DNA of 64,000 nt from Mycolicibacterium brisbanense (GCF_001570425.1 NZ_BCSX01000039.1:62001-126000), one strand, 5' to 3'; shown: positions 8,782 through 18,203, counted from the stretch's first letter. A program made the numbers and translations. The notes: generated from the sequence alone by a model not told the origin.

Positions 8782-11349
8782 ATGTCCGTATCAAGGGCAC
8801 GACCCGAGCCTCAGCGCAGTCACGATCGGTCTCGCCAGTCGCACACCCCGCTGTCCGCGATCAGGAGCGACGTCGCACCCAAGGTCAACGCCGTGGACGC
8901 TCCCGCCCTCGTCGCCCTCCAACGTCTAGCCGGAAATCAGGCTGTCCTCACGCTGCCTCATCTGCAGCGCCTCGCCCTCGTCGACGGCCCGCCGCTCGCG
9001 CCCGGTAATTACCGCTACGGCAACGACATCGTCAGCGTCGATGCGAAGGCGATGAACAAGCTGCTGACCGATATGGCTGGACGCAACGGACTCGTTGCCG
9101 AGCGCAAATGGCAGGCGGAGTTCGTCGCCGACATGAACGGCACGCCGAGCGGCAACATCCACAAGTACGAGGACGCGACGAAGGGCCAGACCGTCAGCGT
9201 CGAGCCGACGATGGCCACGAATGCCCAGCAAGGTCAGCGGGCCGTCGACGAAGGTGTGACGGCGGCGCAGAAGCAGTTTCAGCAGGATCTGCTCGGGACG
9301 GTCAGCAGCATGCTGGATTCCAGCGAGAGCCGTCTTCTCGCCGAGGGGAAGCGCTACGGATTTCCCAATCAGGAGTCGATCCTCAACCCCACTCCGATGA
9401 GCGCCGGCCAAGCCGCAATTTTGGGGTCGATGCCGTGGAGCGAAGAACTCCGCGGGATGATGCGGGCCGCGAAGATCCTCGCCGACGGCAAGCAGAAGCT
9501 GAAGAAGGCCAAGGACGCGAATGCCAAGATGGGGCCGATTCTCGGAGAGATGGTACGGCCGACGACGCTGGAACCCGCGGTCAAGGAGTACCACGACCTG
9601 CGGCAGAAGCAGTGCAGCGAGTACCCGATCCTATCGTCGTTCGAACGCGATGATGCGAAGCTCGCCGAGCTGGCGTCCAATGCTCAATTCGCGCAACCCG
9701 GTTCGGCCGGTCCTGCTGCCACGGCGGCGCTGATGGATGCTCAGGAGAAGATTCGTCACGACATCGCCGACAAGCTGGCGAACATCGCGTACGTCAAGAG
9801 CAACATGAACGACGACGACAAGATCAAGAAGTTCTGGACCAACCCCTCGTTGCGCGACGGCACAAAGCGGAAGATGGCGATCGGCGCCGGTTCGTTCCCC
9901 AGCGCCGCGATCGACGACAAGATCCGGGACCTCAACGAGGACGCGGAGTTCGACAGCAAGCTCAAGACGGCCATCGGCACAGGATTGCTTCTCGCATCAC
10001 TCATTCCGGGTGTCGGACTCGTCGCCGGCGGAATCGGCATGGCGATGGCTGCGGTCGACGTCTACGGCGCATTCCAGGACTTCTTCTGGGAGGAAGCGGC
10101 ATCGGGCACCGCGATGGAAAAAGCCGAGGCGATATCGCAGACCGACCCGTCGCTGTTCTCCTTGGGCGCCGCACTTGCTTTCGGTCTGCTCGAAGGAGTC
10201 GCGGAGGTCAAGGCCCTCGAGGGTGCGATCACCGTGTTCAAGGCTGTCAGCGGTGCCTACAAGGAGGCGCGTGCCGCCGCGGCCATCGCCAAGGTGGCCA
10301 AGGGCACGGGAGCAGCCGAGGTGCTGGCGGCACAGAAGAAATTGACCGCCGCGGTGGAATCAGCAAGTGAGAAGCCAGGACTGGGCGCACAGATCGTCGC
10401 GACCGCGATGGGCGATGCCGAATCCATGGCCGCCGATCTCAGGGCTGCTCTGGACAAGATCAAGGATCCGGCACTCAAGGATCTGATCATCACGGCCAGC
10501 CGGGACAAGCCGAACGAGGTCAGCCTGGCCGACCTGGCCGTCGCCGATCCGGAAAAACTCCAGGCTGACTACGAGACGTGGAAGAAAGCTTCACGCGACA
10601 AGGACAACCCGGATCGGGGCAAGCGCTTCGACGAGTGGCTGCGCGACAAGGCGACCCCGGAACAGCCCGGCGCCATCACCGATCCGGCCGGACTGGTCGA
10701 GTACGGTCTCGACAACGCAGGCGCCAAGCGGAGCTTCGAAGCGATGATCAGCGACGACCCGTCGCGTGAGGCAGCGATCTTCCGCGACACGGCCACCGGC
10801 GAATGTGTCGCCGTTCAAGGTGGGCATTCATTTGTCGAAGGTCGCTCGTGGCAGATGCTCAAGGAGAACTTCCGCAACGGCGACCCCGCCGAGTGGCACC
10901 TGGAGATCCACTACCACCCGAACCGCGGGCTCGCATTCGATCGTCTGCCCTCGATGGCCGATTTCGACCTCGTCACCGGGGACACCCTGGCCCTGCGATC
11001 TCGAACTCCGGTCAAGTCCGCGATCGCGTGGCAGGATCCGGTTTCGAAAATCCGGTTCGAAACCGAGTATGGCTTCGTTCCGGGGGCCGAGCGGCCGTTC
11101 TGGACGCGCTATCGGGTCGACGACGGAACCATGCGCGTGGCGAGTTTCAAAGACCCGCCCTGGACTGGGCCCGGCGCCGCGGAGTATCAGCAGTTTCTGT
11201 ACAACAAGGCGGTCCTCGATCCTGCGACCCCGGTGCCGGGCGGGAACGTCATGCCCGTGCCCGGGCCGTTGCCACCCCAGCCGCCGCTGCCGGCTCCACC
11301 CGGAGCCGAGCCGAACCGGCTCCGACCGCCGCCCAAGCCATCTCACTAG
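8782..11349 (+). CDS. large modular protein: LQRLAGNQAV N-terminus, membrane-active middle, JAMM-like C-terminus
   Basis: The product has 855 residues from the ATG at 8782, placed because AGGGAG sits 8 nt upstream; a GTG at 8773 abuts that site and is less likely. Residues 43-56 (LVALQRLAGNQAV) match the short motif seen at the start of many proteins linked to extracellular contractile injection systems and DUF4157 proteins. A helical middle contains a hydrophobic segment at about 397-437. Near the C-terminus H710-Y-H712-P followed by S724-x-x-D727 resembles the JAMM/JAB metalloprotease motif, although the spacing is four longer than usual. A proline-rich tail ends the protein. No injection-system structural gene is present in the window. 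The call is of an effector- or toxin-like protein, unproven; the JAMM reading is the weakest part. Confidence 0.6.
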   Translation: MSVSRARPEPQRSHDRSRQSHTPLSAIRSDVAPKVNAVDAPALVALQRLAGNQAVLTLPHLQRLALVDGPPLAPGNYRYGNDIVSVDAKAMNKLLTDMAGRNGLVAERKWQAEFVADMNGTPSGNIHKYEDATKGQTVSVEPTMATNAQQGQRAVDEGVTAAQKQFQQDLLGTVSSMLDSSESRLLAEGKRYGFPNQESILNPTPMSAGQAAILGSMPWSEELRGMMRAAKILADGKQKLKKAKDANAKMGPILGEMVRPTTLEPAVKEYHDLRQKQCSEYPILSSFERDDAKLAELASNAQFAQPGSAGPAATAALMDAQEKIRHDIADKLANIAYVKSNMNDDDKIKKFWTNPSLRDGTKRKMAIGAGSFPSAAIDDKIRDLNEDAEFDSKLKTAIGTGLLLASLIPGVGLVAGGIGMAMAAVDVYGAFQDFFWEEAASGTAMEKAEAISQTDPSLFSLGAALAFGLLEGVAEVKALEGAITVFKAVSGAYKEARAAAAIAKVAKGTGAAEVLAAQKKLTAAVESASEKPGLGAQIVATAMGDAESMAADLRAALDKIKDPALKDLIITASRDKPNEVSLADLAVADPEKLQADYETWKKASRDKDNPDRGKRFDEWLRDKATPEQPGAITDPAGLVEYGLDNAGAKRSFEAMISDDPSREAAIFRDTATGECVAVQGGHSFVEGRSWQMLKENFRNGDPAEWHLEIHYHPNRGLAFDRLPSMADFDLVTGDTLALRSRTPVKSAIAWQDPVSKIRFETEYGFVPGAERPFWTRYRVDDGTMRVASFKDPPWTGPGAAEYQQFLYNKAVLDPATPVPGGNVMPVPGPLPPQPPLPAPPGAEPNRLRPPPKPSH

Positions 11350-11363
11350 CCGGCGTCATTCGG

Positions 11364-11379
11364 CCCGCGTGGGCGCGGG
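11364..11379. terminator. hairpin between convergent genes
   Basis: CCCGCG-TGGG-CGCGGG forms a strong 6-bp stem in the 37-bp gap between the converging modular-protein and DUF222 genes. It lacks a U-tract, as is common for mycobacterial terminators. Confidence 0.4.
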
Positions 11380-11386
11380 TGGTGGG

Positions 11387-12655
11387 TTAGTTGGGCGACG
11401 GTGGTGGTTCCGGTTGGAAGGGTGTGTACCACCACCAATCGGCGCGTTCGCCGGTCGGCCCGCGGTAAGGCGGAACATCGGGTGGCGGTGTGGTCGGTGG
11501 TCGGGCCAGGGACCCGGGGTGTAGCTGTTGGCCGGTGGGGTCGGTGATGCTGAGTTGGTGTGCGGGGCCGGTGATGGTGATGCCACCCTTGTGATGCAAC
11601 CGATGATGGTACGGGCAGAGCAACACCAGATTGTCGAGGTCAGTCGGGCCACCTTCCTCCCAATGGGTGATGTGGTGGGCATGCAAACCCCGTGTGGCGC
11701 CGCATCCGGGCACGGCGCAGCAGCGATCGCGATACTCCAGGGCGCGGCGTAACCGCCGGTTGACGGTGCGGGTGGTACGGCCGGCGCCGATGACCTGCCC
11801 CGCGCGTTGGAACCACACCTCGCAGGTGGCATCACAGGTCAGGTAGCGCCGCTCGTCATCCGACAGTGCTGGGCCCAAATGCAGCGCGGCAACCGGCTTC
11901 TCCCCGTTCTTGTCGAGATCAACGTGTACGACGACGGTCGTGCGCTGCCCATGCGGGCGACGCGCCACATCAGCATCCCAGCCGGCCTCGACCACACTCA
12001 TGAACGCATCCACGGCATCCGGAAACGGCGGCGCCTGCTCCGAGGTCTCGCCATCAGCATCTTCGTGGTCGCGTTTCCACTCTGCGATCAGTGCATCCTG
12101 ATGGGATTGCATCGCCGCGTCAACGGTCGCTGCTTCATCGTGGGGCAGGGTGATCTGGTAGGTGGTGTGATCCTCGCGCACGTCTTTGCGGAAGACCCGT
12201 TTGGGTTCCGGGCGTGGCACTGGTTCGGGGCGCGGTTCGAGTTTCACCGCGGTACGCAACTGGGTGACGGTGGCGACCTCGGCCAGTTCGGCGTAGTGCG
12301 CATCGGAACCGTCAGCGGCTCGTTCGGCGATCACCCCCACCTGATCCAACGACAACCGGCCCTCCCGCAACCCCTCCACGCAGAGCGGGAAGTCCTCGGC
12401 CCGCCGCGCCACCGCCACCACCGTCTCGGCATTATTGGGCGTCACACCGGTTTTCCAGGCCACCAACGAGGTGATCGACCGGGCACCGGTGGCGCCCCAC
12501 AACCCGTCGCGCTCCAACTCGGAGATAATGTCGACCATGCGCCCGTCGATCGCGTTGCGCTGCCCGACCAACTCGGCCACCTCATCGAGCAACACCTCCA
12601 GCCGCTGCGCAGGACTCACCGCGTCAGGGTCGAAAGATATTGCGCCCGATGGCAT
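11387..12655 (-). CDS. DUF222 / HNH endonuclease domain protein (13E12-type)
   Basis: The product has 422 residues. An N-terminal DUF222 region contains the typical mycobacterial segments LVGQRNAIDGR and LVAWKTGVTP. The C-terminal HNH zinc finger shows C-x-x-x-x-C, then GLHAHHI, DLDNLVLLC and YHHRLHH (roughly 325-370). These genes are dispersed in many copies in mycobacterial genomes and recall selfish endonucleases, although activity is rarely shown. I chose the ATG at 12655 because an AATAAT -10-like hexamer ends 6 nt before it, which fits a leaderless transcript; an in-frame ATG at 12700 would add 15 residues. Flanking genes are unrelated, so it looks like an independent insertion. Confidence 0.85.
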   Translation of the reverse strand: MPSGAISFDPDAVSPAQRLEVLLDEVAELVGQRNAIDGRMVDIISELERDGLWGATGARSITSLVAWKTGVTPNNAETVVAVARRAEDFPLCVEGLREGRLSLDQVGVIAERAADGSDAHYAELAEVATVTQLRTAVKLEPRPEPVPRPEPKRVFRKDVREDHTTYQITLPHDEAATVDAAMQSHQDALIAEWKRDHEDADGETSEQAPPFPDAVDAFMSVVEAGWDADVARRPHGQRTTVVVHVDLDKNGEKPVAALHLGPALSDDERRYLTCDATCEVWFQRAGQVIGAGRTTRTVNRRLRRALEYRDRCCAVPGCGATRGLHAHHITHWEEGGPTDLDNLVLLCPYHHRLHHKGGITITGPAHQLSITDPTGQQLHPGSLARPPTTPPPDVPPYRGPTGERADWWWYTPFQPEPPPSPN

Positions 12656-12661
12656 GACACC

Positions 12662-12667
12662 ATTATT
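12662..12667 (-). promoter_or_regulatory. -10 hexamer for leaderless DUF222 transcript
   Basis: Read on the minus strand the hexamer is AATAAT, one base from the TATAAT consensus, followed by GGTGTC and then ATG. This spacing places transcription start at or next to the A of the start codon. Confidence 0.45.
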
Positions 12668-12736
12668 GCAGCGGGGACCGACAAGTTCCGACCGCTGCAT
12701 TTCACCACCGAGCGCGGCGGTCGACTATGGGGAGCG

Positions 12737-13804
12737 CTAGCGCACAGCGCGGCCGATCGCGTCGGCGACGCGGTTGACCGCTTCGCGTGCCGCCGGGCTG
12801 ATCTGGGTCATGGAGAGGTACCCGTGTACGAGGCCGCCTTCTCGAAGCAAGCGGGTGGGTACTCCAAAGCTATTGAGCCGACTGGCATATGCGATGGCCT
12901 CGTCCCGCAACGGATCGAATCCGGCAACGGTGATCAGGGTTGCCGGCACGCCAGAAAGGTCCTCGGCGAGGATCGGTGACACGCGTGGGTCGGACCGGTC
13001 GCGGGCATCGGTTACATACAGCCCGGCCAACCAGTCCATCTGCTTGACGGTGAGCGCAGGGTTGTCCGCGAACTCCTCGCGCGAACGATAGTCACCCGCA
13101 GCGTCGACGACAGGGTACATCAGTACCTGCATCCTGGGGCGAAGTGTCTCGTGTTGGAGTTGATTCGACAGCACCGCACAGAGATTCGCGCCCGCACTGT
13201 CACCGAGTAGCACGATGCGCTGCGGATCGACTCCCCAGTCGGCGCACCCCTCGACGGCGAATTGCCATGCCTCCATGGCGTCGTCGGGCGCTGCGGGGAA
13301 GGGTGCCTCGGGGGCCAGTCGATACTCGATCGACAAGACGTTGACCCCGGCGCGGGATGCGATGAGCCGGGCGGGGGAGTCGTAGGCGCTGCGGCTGCCG
13401 AGCACGAAACCTCCGCCGTGGAGGAACAGCACCAGCCCGTTGGACCGTACCCGGGGCCGATACAGGCTGGCCCGAATACCGCTACGGAGAACGATATTGG
13501 TGTCGACGGCTACATCCGCGTCTGCGGATCTGTCGGCGAACACCCTGCAGTCGTTCTCCATGGCAGCTCTGGCATCGGCAACGGTACCGTCGCTGAAATC
13601 AGGCTCCGCGGCGGTGACTCGCATGAGCAGGGCGATCTCCGGTTCCATCACATCACCGTCGGCGTTGACGGTCGGTGGGATGAGCCTGCGGAGAATCGCT
13701 TTCGGAACACGGCCCACAGTCGTGAACGCGGCGCGCTGGATCAGCTCGGCAGCGGTCAGGCGCGGGGGAACCGGTGCTGCGGACACCGCGGTGAGCGTCG
13801 TCAT
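12737..13804 (-). CDS. alpha/beta hydrolase, hormone-sensitive lipase / LipR-like esterase
   Basis: The product has 355 residues. The HSL-type oxyanion motif HGGGF is present at about 137-141, the nucleophile is in GDSAG, the acid is probably the Asp of GFDPLRDE and the base is the His of VHGYL. The ATG at 13804 overlaps the monooxygenase stop by 4 bp (ATGA). A flavin monooxygenase followed by an HSL esterase is the gene order of mymA-lipR (Rv3083-Rv3084) in Mycobacterium tuberculosis. A Baeyer-Villiger reaction produces an ester that such an esterase could open. It is likely cytosolic, as no signal peptide is seen. Confidence 0.88.
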   Translation of the reverse strand: MTTLTAVSAAPVPPRLTAAELIQRAAFTTVGRVPKAILRRLIPPTVNADGDVMEPEIALLMRVTAAEPDFSDGTVADARAAMENDCRVFADRSADADVAVDTNIVLRSGIRASLYRPRVRSNGLVLFLHGGGFVLGSRSAYDSPARLIASRAGVNVLSIEYRLAPEAPFPAAPDDAMEAWQFAVEGCADWGVDPQRIVLLGDSAGANLCAVLSNQLQHETLRPRMQVLMYPVVDAAGDYRSREEFADNPALTVKQMDWLAGLYVTDARDRSDPRVSPILAEDLSGVPATLITVAGFDPLRDEAIAYASRLNSFGVPTRLLREGGLVHGYLSMTQISPAAREAVNRVADAIGRAVR

Positions 13805-15336
13805 GACGCCACACTTGCCGAAGCTGTCCGGCCGTCCTCCAGTTCGCGCTCCAATCGCGAGCTGAAACGGAGATTCTCGTCGATGACCGATCCTCGGTAC
13901 ATCTTGCGGTCCTCCAGGAATACGTTTCGCATCTGCCAAGGCATCGAGTCGCCCTGACGCGGCAGGGCACGCTTCGCGCGCTGCATGTAGCCGGCCTCGA
14001 GGTCGAGAATCGAACGCGTGCCGACCCCTTCGGCTGCATAGGGAACGACAGTGTCGTATCCGTGGGTGTCCATGTGGCGGAGCAGCTCGATGAGGCTCTT
14101 GCCGAGTAGCGAGATCTTCAGCGTCCATGATGATTTGGTGTAGCCGACCGCCATCATCCAGTTCGGCAGCCCGGACAGCATCAGCCCCCGGTACACCACG
14201 CTGCTGGACAGATCGACCGGTCGACCGTCGACGGTGATGTCGATGCCGCCGAACAAGCGCAGGTTCAGCCCGGTCGCCGTGACGATGAGGTCGGCCGGCA
14301 GCTCCTTGCCCGACTCCAGCTCGATTCCGGTCTTGGTGAACCGGCGGATCCGGTCGGTCACCACCGACGCTCGGCCTTCGCGGATCGAGGCGAAGAAGTC
14401 GCCGTCGGGCGCCAGGCACAAGCGCTGGTGCCACGGATCGTAGGGCGGGTTGAAGTGCCGGTCCACGTCGAATCCCGCTGGGAGCTCCTTTATGTTGAGG
14501 TGGCGGATGAGGCGCCGTGCGGTTTTCGGGAACTTGGTCATCAACTCGACGACCACCCAATCGAGCAATACGTTCTTCCACCTGGTCGCGAGATAGCCGC
14601 GCCGTTCTCCGAGGAGTCGAGTGAGCTTGAGGCTCAGGGCGTCGACGCGAGGCAGTGACATGATGTACGTCGGTGTGCGCTGCAGCATGGTGACGTGGTC
14701 GGCGGCGTTGTCGCCCTTGAGCATCGAGGGAATCAGGGTGATTGCTGTTGCGCCGCTGCCGATTACGACGACGTTCTTGCCGGAGTGGTCATAGTCCTCG
14801 GGCCAGAACTGCGGGTGGATGATGTCGCCCTCGAAGTCGTCCCGTCCCTCGAACTCCGGGGTGTACGCCTCGTCGTACCGGTAGTAGCCGGTGCCGGCGT
14901 ATACCCACCCCGCCTTGATCACCTCATTGCGTAGCGCGCCGTCTGAATCAGTGACCTCGACCGTCAGCACCCATTGCGCGTCGTCGCTCGACCAGGCGGC
15001 GGCCACGACGTGGTGGCGGTACCTGATGATGTCGTCGAGGCCGTACTCGTCGACGGTCTCCTTGAGGTAGTCCAGGATCAGCGGCGCGTCAGCGATCGCT
15101 TTCTCGTGGCGCCAGCTCTTGAACTCGTACGCGAACGTGTGCAGGTCCGAGTCGGACCGGATGCCGGGGTACCGGAACAGATCCCACGTACCACCGATGG
15201 CGTCGCGCGCCTCCAGCAACGCCACCTTCTTCCTCGGGAACTCCTTGGTGAGGTACGCCGCGGCGCCGATCCCTGAGATGCCGCCGCCGATGATGACCAC
15301 ATCGAAGTACTCCGGGCCGCTTGCTGAGAGGGTCAT
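13801..15336 (-). CDS. FAD-dependent Baeyer-Villiger-type monooxygenase, EthA/MymA family
   Basis: The product has 511 residues from the ATG at 15336 behind AGGAAGGAA. The FAD Rossmann motif GGGISG lies at 17-22, the EthA-type block YPGIRSDSD at 56-64, the Baeyer-Villiger signature FEGDIIHPQFWP at 168-179 and the NADPH site GSGATA at 193-198. Blocks such as CLAPDGDFF and IVTATGLNLRLFGG closely resemble EthA, the ketone monooxygenase that activates ethionamide; MymA is the alternative closest relative. It oxidises ketones to esters or S/N centres using NADPH and O2. The downstream esterase overlaps by 4 bp. No TetR (EthR-type) gene is adjacent. Confidence 0.9.
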   Translation of the reverse strand: MTLSASGPEYFDVVIIGGGISGIGAAAYLTKEFPRKKVALLEARDAIGGTWDLFRYPGIRSDSDLHTFAYEFKSWRHEKAIADAPLILDYLKETVDEYGLDDIIRYRHHVVAAAWSSDDAQWVLTVEVTDSDGALRNEVIKAGWVYAGTGYYRYDEAYTPEFEGRDDFEGDIIHPQFWPEDYDHSGKNVVVIGSGATAITLIPSMLKGDNAADHVTMLQRTPTYIMSLPRVDALSLKLTRLLGERRGYLATRWKNVLLDWVVVELMTKFPKTARRLIRHLNIKELPAGFDVDRHFNPPYDPWHQRLCLAPDGDFFASIREGRASVVTDRIRRFTKTGIELESGKELPADLIVTATGLNLRLFGGIDITVDGRPVDLSSSVVYRGLMLSGLPNWMMAVGYTKSSWTLKISLLGKSLIELLRHMDTHGYDTVVPYAAEGVGTRSILDLEAGYMQRAKRALPRQGDSMPWQMRNVFLEDRKMYRGSVIDENLRFSSRLERELEDGRTASASVAS

Positions 15337-15580
15337 CTGTCGATTCCTTCCTGTGCCGGTATCGGCGCGTCGTGATGATCCCAAGAGTGCCGTGAACCAC
15401 GTGACAGCCACCACACCGAAATGCATCAACCTGCGGGCCTCGGTGGTGTGAATCGCACCCCGGTTCTGCCGAGCCGCCCGGCCGTCCTGCGGCGCGAGCG
15501 TCCCAGATCAGGGCTGCTCCCTTACGCTTCTCCCGGGAGATACTTCCCGCTTGGGCGTTGGGGAGCTGGAGGGCGTAGCA

Positions 15581-16561
15581 ATGAGTGCAGGTCGTCGTGA
15601 ACGGTCCCAGGATGAGCCCGGTGCGGCGCCGGAAAAGCACAGGTCACGGTCGCGGCCGCGCAGGGTGTTGTCGCGGTTGCTGAAGGTGTTCGGTGCGTTG
15701 GTCGTGGTCGTGTTGGTGGTGATCGGTGCGGCCATTGCGATGGTCTACTACCAGGGCAAGCGGGCGCCGGCCGGCAACCATGACTACGTCGCTCTCGGTA
15801 GTTCGTTCGGTGCAGGCCCCGGTGTGCCCGATCGTGATCCGACGAGCCCGACGCTGTGCATCAGATCCGACCACAACTACGCACATCAGTTGGCGGCGTT
15901 GCGTCACCTGAGCCTGACCGACGTGACGTGTTCAGGAGCCACGGCGCAGAACGTTCTGCACGGCGGCCAATTCTTCCAGCCACCTCAACTCGATGCAGTC
16001 CGCGACACCACGAAGCTCATCACCATCACGGCGGGCGGAAATGACATCTACTACTTGCCGAATCTGTTCGCCTGGTCATGCGCCAAGGACCCCGGCGCGT
16101 TGTCGTTCGCGTGGCGCATCGCGGTCTGTGACGCCAAGTCGGACGCGGACGTCGACCGCGCAGTTCAGCAAGTCGGGGCGAGTTTGACGGAGATCGGTAT
16201 CGAGGCCCACAAGCGGGCGCCGAATGCGACGGTCGTGTACGTCAACTACACAACCGTCCTGCCCGATGCCGGATACTGTCCTGCCAAGATACCGATCACC
16301 GACGAGCAGTTCGACCGGGCACGACAACTGGCGAAAACGCTTGTCGCCAAGACGGATGAGGCCGCACGGGCGACGGGGTCACTGCTGGTATCGGCCGCTG
16401 ACCTGACCCGGGGTCACGATATTTGCGCGGCCGATCCATGGGTTTACGGCTATACCTTCTCCGCGAGCCCGCTGAATTACGGTCCGATGGCCTATCACCC
16501 GACTCTACGAGCCATGACCGAGATCGCAGCGCAGATCAACAGAACTCTCGATTCGAGATAG
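15581..16561 (+). CDS. membrane-anchored SGNH/GDSL-like hydrolase
   Basis: The product has 326 residues from the ATG at 15581 behind GGAGG. A basic cytoplasmic tail (1-34) precedes one transmembrane helix (about 35-55), so the catalytic domain faces the outside. Block I is YVALGSSFGAGPG, with the serine in place of the GDS motif; the glycine block with Asn is TAGGNDIYY; the C-terminal block ends in AYHPT, giving the catalytic His. Pairs of cysteines (LCIRS, VTCSG, SCAKD, VCDAK, YCPAK, DICAAD) suggest disulfides outside the membrane. The predicted role is esterase/lipase action on envelope or host lipids. It is monocistronic, converging with the amine oxidase. Confidence 0.85.
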   Translation: MSAGRRERSQDEPGAAPEKHRSRSRPRRVLSRLLKVFGALVVVVLVVIGAAIAMVYYQGKRAPAGNHDYVALGSSFGAGPGVPDRDPTSPTLCIRSDHNYAHQLAALRHLSLTDVTCSGATAQNVLHGGQFFQPPQLDAVRDTTKLITITAGGNDIYYLPNLFAWSCAKDPGALSFAWRIAVCDAKSDADVDRAVQQVGASLTEIGIEAHKRAPNATVVYVNYTTVLPDAGYCPAKIPITDEQFDRARQLAKTLVAKTDEAARATGSLLVSAADLTRGHDICAADPWVYGYTFSASPLNYGPMAYHPTLRAMTEIAAQINRTLDSR

Positions 16562-16596
16562 CCGCCCGCAGTCGCATGCGCCGGGCCGGGCCGGGC

Positions 16597-17990
16597 CTAG
16601 GCCGAGGCGACGCCGAGTCGCTGGGCAATCTGATCGGCAGTCTGCAGACCTGTCAGGATGGCGCCATTCATGGTCCCGACCCACTCGCCTGCGGTTTCCG
16701 TGCCCGCCCAGTGGATGCGCCCGTGTGGCGTGGTGAGGGCGTCGCCGTAGCTCACCGTTGCGAAGGGCGGCGCGGCCGGATGCGGGCCGCCAGGGGCGAA
16801 AGGTTCTGTGCCCCAACAGTGATCGATGTAGTCGATGGGGCTCCCGGCCTGTGGGCCGTACAGGTCGACCAACTGGTCGAGCACCAGTTTCCGCCGAACG
16901 TCCGGACCGAAGCCGTCGTAGACCCGAGCGGTGCAGAAGACCATCAGGATGCCCGGCCCGTCATCGCTGGGCGAGACGTCGAAGGTGATGAACACCGGCG
17001 CGGTATCGGTCACTGCCTCACCCGACAGCCCCTCAGACCGCCAGAAGGGCTTGTCGTAGGCGACGAACGCCTTGCTCAGCGCGCCCATTGGAAAGCTCGT
17101 CGTGAGTCCCTCAATCTTTTTCGGCAGGGCCGGTTGGTACTCGATGTAAGCCCGATGCTGGGGGCCGCCGCGACGATGGCGTACTTGGCATTGATCACCG
17201 CCGTATCGGTGTAGACCGTGACGCCGTGATCGTCTTGGGAGATCTGACGAACGCGGGTGTCCAACACAATTCGGTCGCCGAGCTGCTCAGCGAGCCGCTT
17301 GGCAATCTCTTGAGTGGTTTCGGTGACTCGATACTCATTCTGCCCGCCTTCGACGGCGAGCATGTGGTCGAGCCCGCCCACGGCCTGGATATAGCGCAAC
17401 ACATGCAGCAATGACACGTCTAGTGGGCTGCAGCCCCACTGCACCTTGGTGACGATGAACATCAGCGCGCGAGTGCTGGTCACGGCCTGCTGCTGGTCGA
17501 GCCATTCGCCGAACGAAATCGCGTCGAGTTCGCCGGCGTTGGGTGAATTCCACGCGGCATCGACATCGATGGTTTCCAGCAGGTTGGTCATCTCCCCTTG
17601 GATGCGCCCCAGGTCCTCCAAGTCGACCGGGTCGACCATCGGAAGGGTGCCCGTCCAAGGGCGACGCTGCCCGGCCATCCACAAGAGGTTGACGCCTTCA
17701 TCGAACTGCGGGGTCAGCGAACACCCCAAGCGCTCCATCAGGTCACGGATCGCGGTGTGGCGCTGCGCAACCCACGTCGCACCCAGGTCGACCTTGACCC
17801 CGGCGACCTTGCCTGTGAAGGAACGGCCACCGACCCGGTCACGGCCTTCAATGACGAGAACTGATGCACCCTGACTGGACAGCCGATCCGCGGCGCTCAA
17901 GCCGGCGAAGCCCGCTCCGACAACTACGACATCGACTGATGCCGCCTGCGCGCCGCCCTCCTGCGGTACCGACATGGTCTGCTCTTTCAT
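16597..17990 (-). pseudogene. flavin monoamine oxidase, single-base frameshift
   Basis: From the ATG at 17990 (behind GGAGGAAACC) the frame encodes an FAD amine oxidase with VVVGAGFAGL and GRDRVGGRSF at the N-terminus, up to the segment AAAPSIGL. At about 17150-17160 the homology jumps to another frame, which continues with IEYQPALPKK, then MGALSKAFVAYDKPFW and the C-terminal FAD block HWAGTETAGEWVG, ending at 16597. The whole span is one base short of a multiple of three (1394 nt), so one lost base explains it. It is either a true pseudogene or a sequencing error. A full-length product would deaminate amines to aldehydes with H2O2. Several palindromes lie upstream. Confidence 0.8.
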
Positions 17991-18021
17991 GGTTTCCTCC
18001 GTCGCTCGGCATGATGCGTAA

Positions 18022-18041
18022 CGGATTGCCTTGGCAATCCG
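18022..18041. promoter_or_regulatory. 20-bp inverted repeat CGGATTGCC-TT-GGCAATCCG
   Basis: Nine-base arms are perfectly complementary around TT. The centre is 41 bp upstream of the amine oxidase ATG on the minus strand, a typical place for an operator over the promoter or start site. No other copy was seen in the window. Confidence 0.5.
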
Positions 18042-18055
18042 CATATCTCGCAACT

Positions 18056-18070
18056 GACACGACCAGTGTC
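18056..18070. promoter_or_regulatory. inverted repeat GACAC-GACCA-GTGTC
   Basis: Five-base perfect arms lie 15 bp further upstream of the 18022-18041 palindrome. The site could be a second operator or promoter-proximal element of the amine oxidase gene; the short arms keep confidence low. Confidence 0.3.
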
Positions 18071-18125
18071 GCCAGCGCCGGCCCGGGGCCGCCACGGCAG
18101 TGCCCACCAGTTTCTGGCGCGAAGA

Positions 18126-18140
18126 GGTGCATGGTGCACC
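18126..18140. promoter_or_regulatory. GGTGCA-N3-TGCACC palindrome, copy 1
   Basis: GGTGCA-TGG-TGCACC is a perfect 6-bp inverted repeat, 136 bp upstream of the amine oxidase start. The same repeat occurs before the 7-TM/MspA operon (20339-20353) and the PhyH gene (28216-28230). Copies 1 and 2 also share the adjoining GAAGA on the plus strand. Confidence 0.6.
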
Positions 18141-18203
18141 AAAATCGTTGACTTTCGCGCTTCGATTACGACGTTTGGCCCCGGGGCGTGCCGGACCCGC
18201 GGT

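Noticed and set aside
11807..12979. 390-residue plus-strand frame over the DUF222 gene
   Set aside because: It runs antisense through a clear HNH protein and into the esterase gene; no domain is recognised.
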